Positions 6,258 through 7,184 of a stretch of 7,184 bases of DNA are shown piece after piece; within the stretch, counting starts at the first letter, position 1; each line of letters opens with the position of its first letter. The stretch lies in assembly GCA_016931875.1 (NCBI GenBank), contig JAFGDX010000324.1:1-7184 (forward strand), read 5' to 3'. The notes beneath the pieces were generated by a model. The model worked only from the letters and a program-made list of their open reading frames with translations, did no database searches and was not told the origin of the DNA. Source of the DNA: Prolixibacteraceae bacterium (GTDB taxonomy: Bacteria > Bacteroidota > Bacteroidia > Bacteroidales > Prolixibacteraceae). The position numbers and the translations under genes are program-made.

Positions 6258-7184
6258 TCAGTGCATGTTTTTAATGATCTCTTCTGCAAATTCGGAAGTG
6301 GTCATCAGTGTTGCTCCTTCCATTTGGGCATACAAATCAGAAGTAACCCGTCGTTTTGCAAAAGTGTGTTCCATTGCATCATACACATGTTCGGCTGCTT
6401 TGTCCCATCCCATGTATTCCAGCATCATCACTCCCGAAAGAATAAGCGAACTCGGATTTGCATTGCCTGTTCCTGCAATGTTTGGAGCCGTTCCGTGGGT
6501 GGCTTCAAAAATGGCATATCCGCTTTTGTAATTGATGTTGGCTCCCGGAGAGATGCCAATGCCGCCCACCATGGCTGCCAGCTGGTCCGAAATATAATCG
6601 CCGTTTAAATTCATGGTTGCAATAACTGAATGATCGTAGGGACGGAGCAACGATTCCTGAAGAAAAGCATCGGTAATAACATCTTTGATAATTACTTTTC
6701 CTGCTTTTTTGGCCTCATTCAGTGCTTTTTCGGCATCCATCTGTCCTTTTTCTTTTTTGATGGTTTCAAACTGCCGCCACGTAAACGTGTGGTTTCCAAA
6801 TTCATTTTCAGCCAGATCATAGCCCCAAATCTTAAAAGCTCCTTCGGTAAATTTCATGATGTTTCCCTTGTGAACAAGCGTTACTGAAGGCAGTTGGCGT
6901 TGAATAGCATAGTTGATAGCTGCCCTGATCAATCTTTCCGAGCCTTCTTTTGAAACCGGTTTTATTCCAAAAGAAGAGGATTCAGGAAACCGGATTTTAT
7001 CCACTCCCATTTCGTTGATGAGAAAATCTCTGAATTTTTTTGCATCCAGTTCGCCCGTCATATATTCAATTCCCGCATAAATGTCTTCTGTATTTTCGCG
7101 GAAAATGTGCATATCTACCAACGACGGAAAACGCACCGGCGACGGGACTCCCTTAAACCACCTTACCGGGCGGAGGCAAACAAA
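6258..7184 (-). CDS. icd: Isocitrate dehydrogenase (E. coli Icd-type family), 5' end cut by window edge; predicted NAD-preferring
   Basis: This enzyme oxidatively decarboxylates isocitrate to 2-oxoglutarate. The frame is open to the right edge; 308 residues are visible, beginning at the equivalent of E. coli residue 125 (FVCLRPVR), so roughly 124 residues are missing. A GTG at 7136 is internal, because conserved sequence ([10 protein letters not shown]) continues upstream. Substrate residues equivalent to Arg129, Arg153 (FRENTED), Tyr160 and Lys230 (VHKGNIM) are present, as is the metal-site NLNGDYISD block. Relative to E. coli Icd, about 13 extra Lys/Glu-rich residues lie before VIIKDVI. The coenzyme loop reads [15 protein letters not shown], and the C-terminal site reads VTSDLYAQM, replacing E. 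coli Lys344, Tyr345, Val351, Tyr391 and Arg395 with Asn, Ile, Ala, Ser and Ala. This argues against NADP use. The Ser113 phosphorylation site lies outside the window. Confidence 0.96.
   Translation of the reverse strand, partial: FVCLRPVRWFKGVPSPVRFPSLVDMHIFRENTEDIYAGIEYMTGELDAKKFRDFLINEMGVDKIRFPESSSFGIKPVSKEGSERLIRAAINYAIQRQLPSVTLVHKGNIMKFTEGAFKIWGYDLAENEFGNHTFTWRQFETIKKEKGQMDAEKALNEAKKAGKVIIKDVITDAFLQESLLRPYDHSVIATMNLNGDYISDQLAAMVGGIGISPGANINYKSGYAIFEATHGTAPNIAGTGNANPSSLILSGVMMLEYMGWDKAAEHVYDAMEHTFAKRRVTSDLYAQMEGATLMTTSEFAEEIIKNMH

Noticed and set aside
6189..6608. A 139-residue plus-strand open frame opposite icd and the icd-gltA gap
   Set aside because: It lies opposite conserved icd coding sequence, with biased composition and no recognisable domain.
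7134..7136. GTG at 7136 as the start of icd
   Set aside because: Conserved Icd sequence ([15 protein letters not shown]) continues in frame to the window edge, so this valine codon is internal.

Overview
The window looks like chromosomal DNA of a member of the Bacteroidota, probably an anaerobic or facultative Bacteroidales/Marinilabiliales-type lineage. This is judged by eye from moderate AT-richness, near absence of Shine-Dalgarno sequences, A-rich leaders before start codons, TAnnTTTG-like promoter elements, a PKD-domain lipoprotein with an acidic stretch after the lipidated cysteine, and a mitochondrial-type citrate synthase next to icd. The family placement is a guess. All eight genes lie on the minus strand, so the window is best read from right to left.

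Right part (7184 to 4861): the 3' portion of icd (isocitrate dehydrogenase, running off the right edge), a 39-base gap, gltA (citrate synthase of the eukaryotic/mitochondrial type), and a strong intrinsic terminator. This is the oxidative entry arm of the Krebs cycle, making 2-oxoglutarate from oxaloacetate and acetyl-CoA. icd belongs to the family usually annotated NADP-dependent. However, every cofactor-determining position I can align to E. coli Icd carries a non-NADP residue, several of them identical to substitutions known to convert the enzyme to NAD.

Middle (4860 to 4092): a 154-base intergenic stretch with a possible weak promoter, a small FMN nitroreductase, then 92 bases containing a perfect FNR/CRP-type palindrome (TTGAT-N4-ATCAA). 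The palindrome sits about 42 bases upstream of the start point predicted from a Bacteroidota-like -7 element.

Left part (4091 to 1): a tightly packed run of five genes: a COG0402-type amidohydrolase, a small PKD lipoprotein, a UlaG-like metallo-beta-lactamase-fold hydrolase (GTG start), a RidA/YjgF-family protein overlapping it by 8 bases, and an exported S41 peptidase running off the left edge. The gaps are 27, 39, -8 and 29 bases, which suggests one transcript, possibly controlled from the palindrome. A C-N hydrolase, a lactonase-like hydrolase and an imine/enamine-handling RidA relative together suggest breakdown or detoxification of a nitrogenous small molecule, but the substrate cannot be read from the sequence.

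No tRNA, rRNA, CRISPR array, insertion sequence or phage gene is visible, and no stretch longer than 154 bases lacks a gene. I see no clearly undescribed system. The most interesting points are the predicted NAD specificity of Icd, the FNR-like site, and the five-gene cluster with an amidohydrolase that lacks a usual catalytic glutamate.
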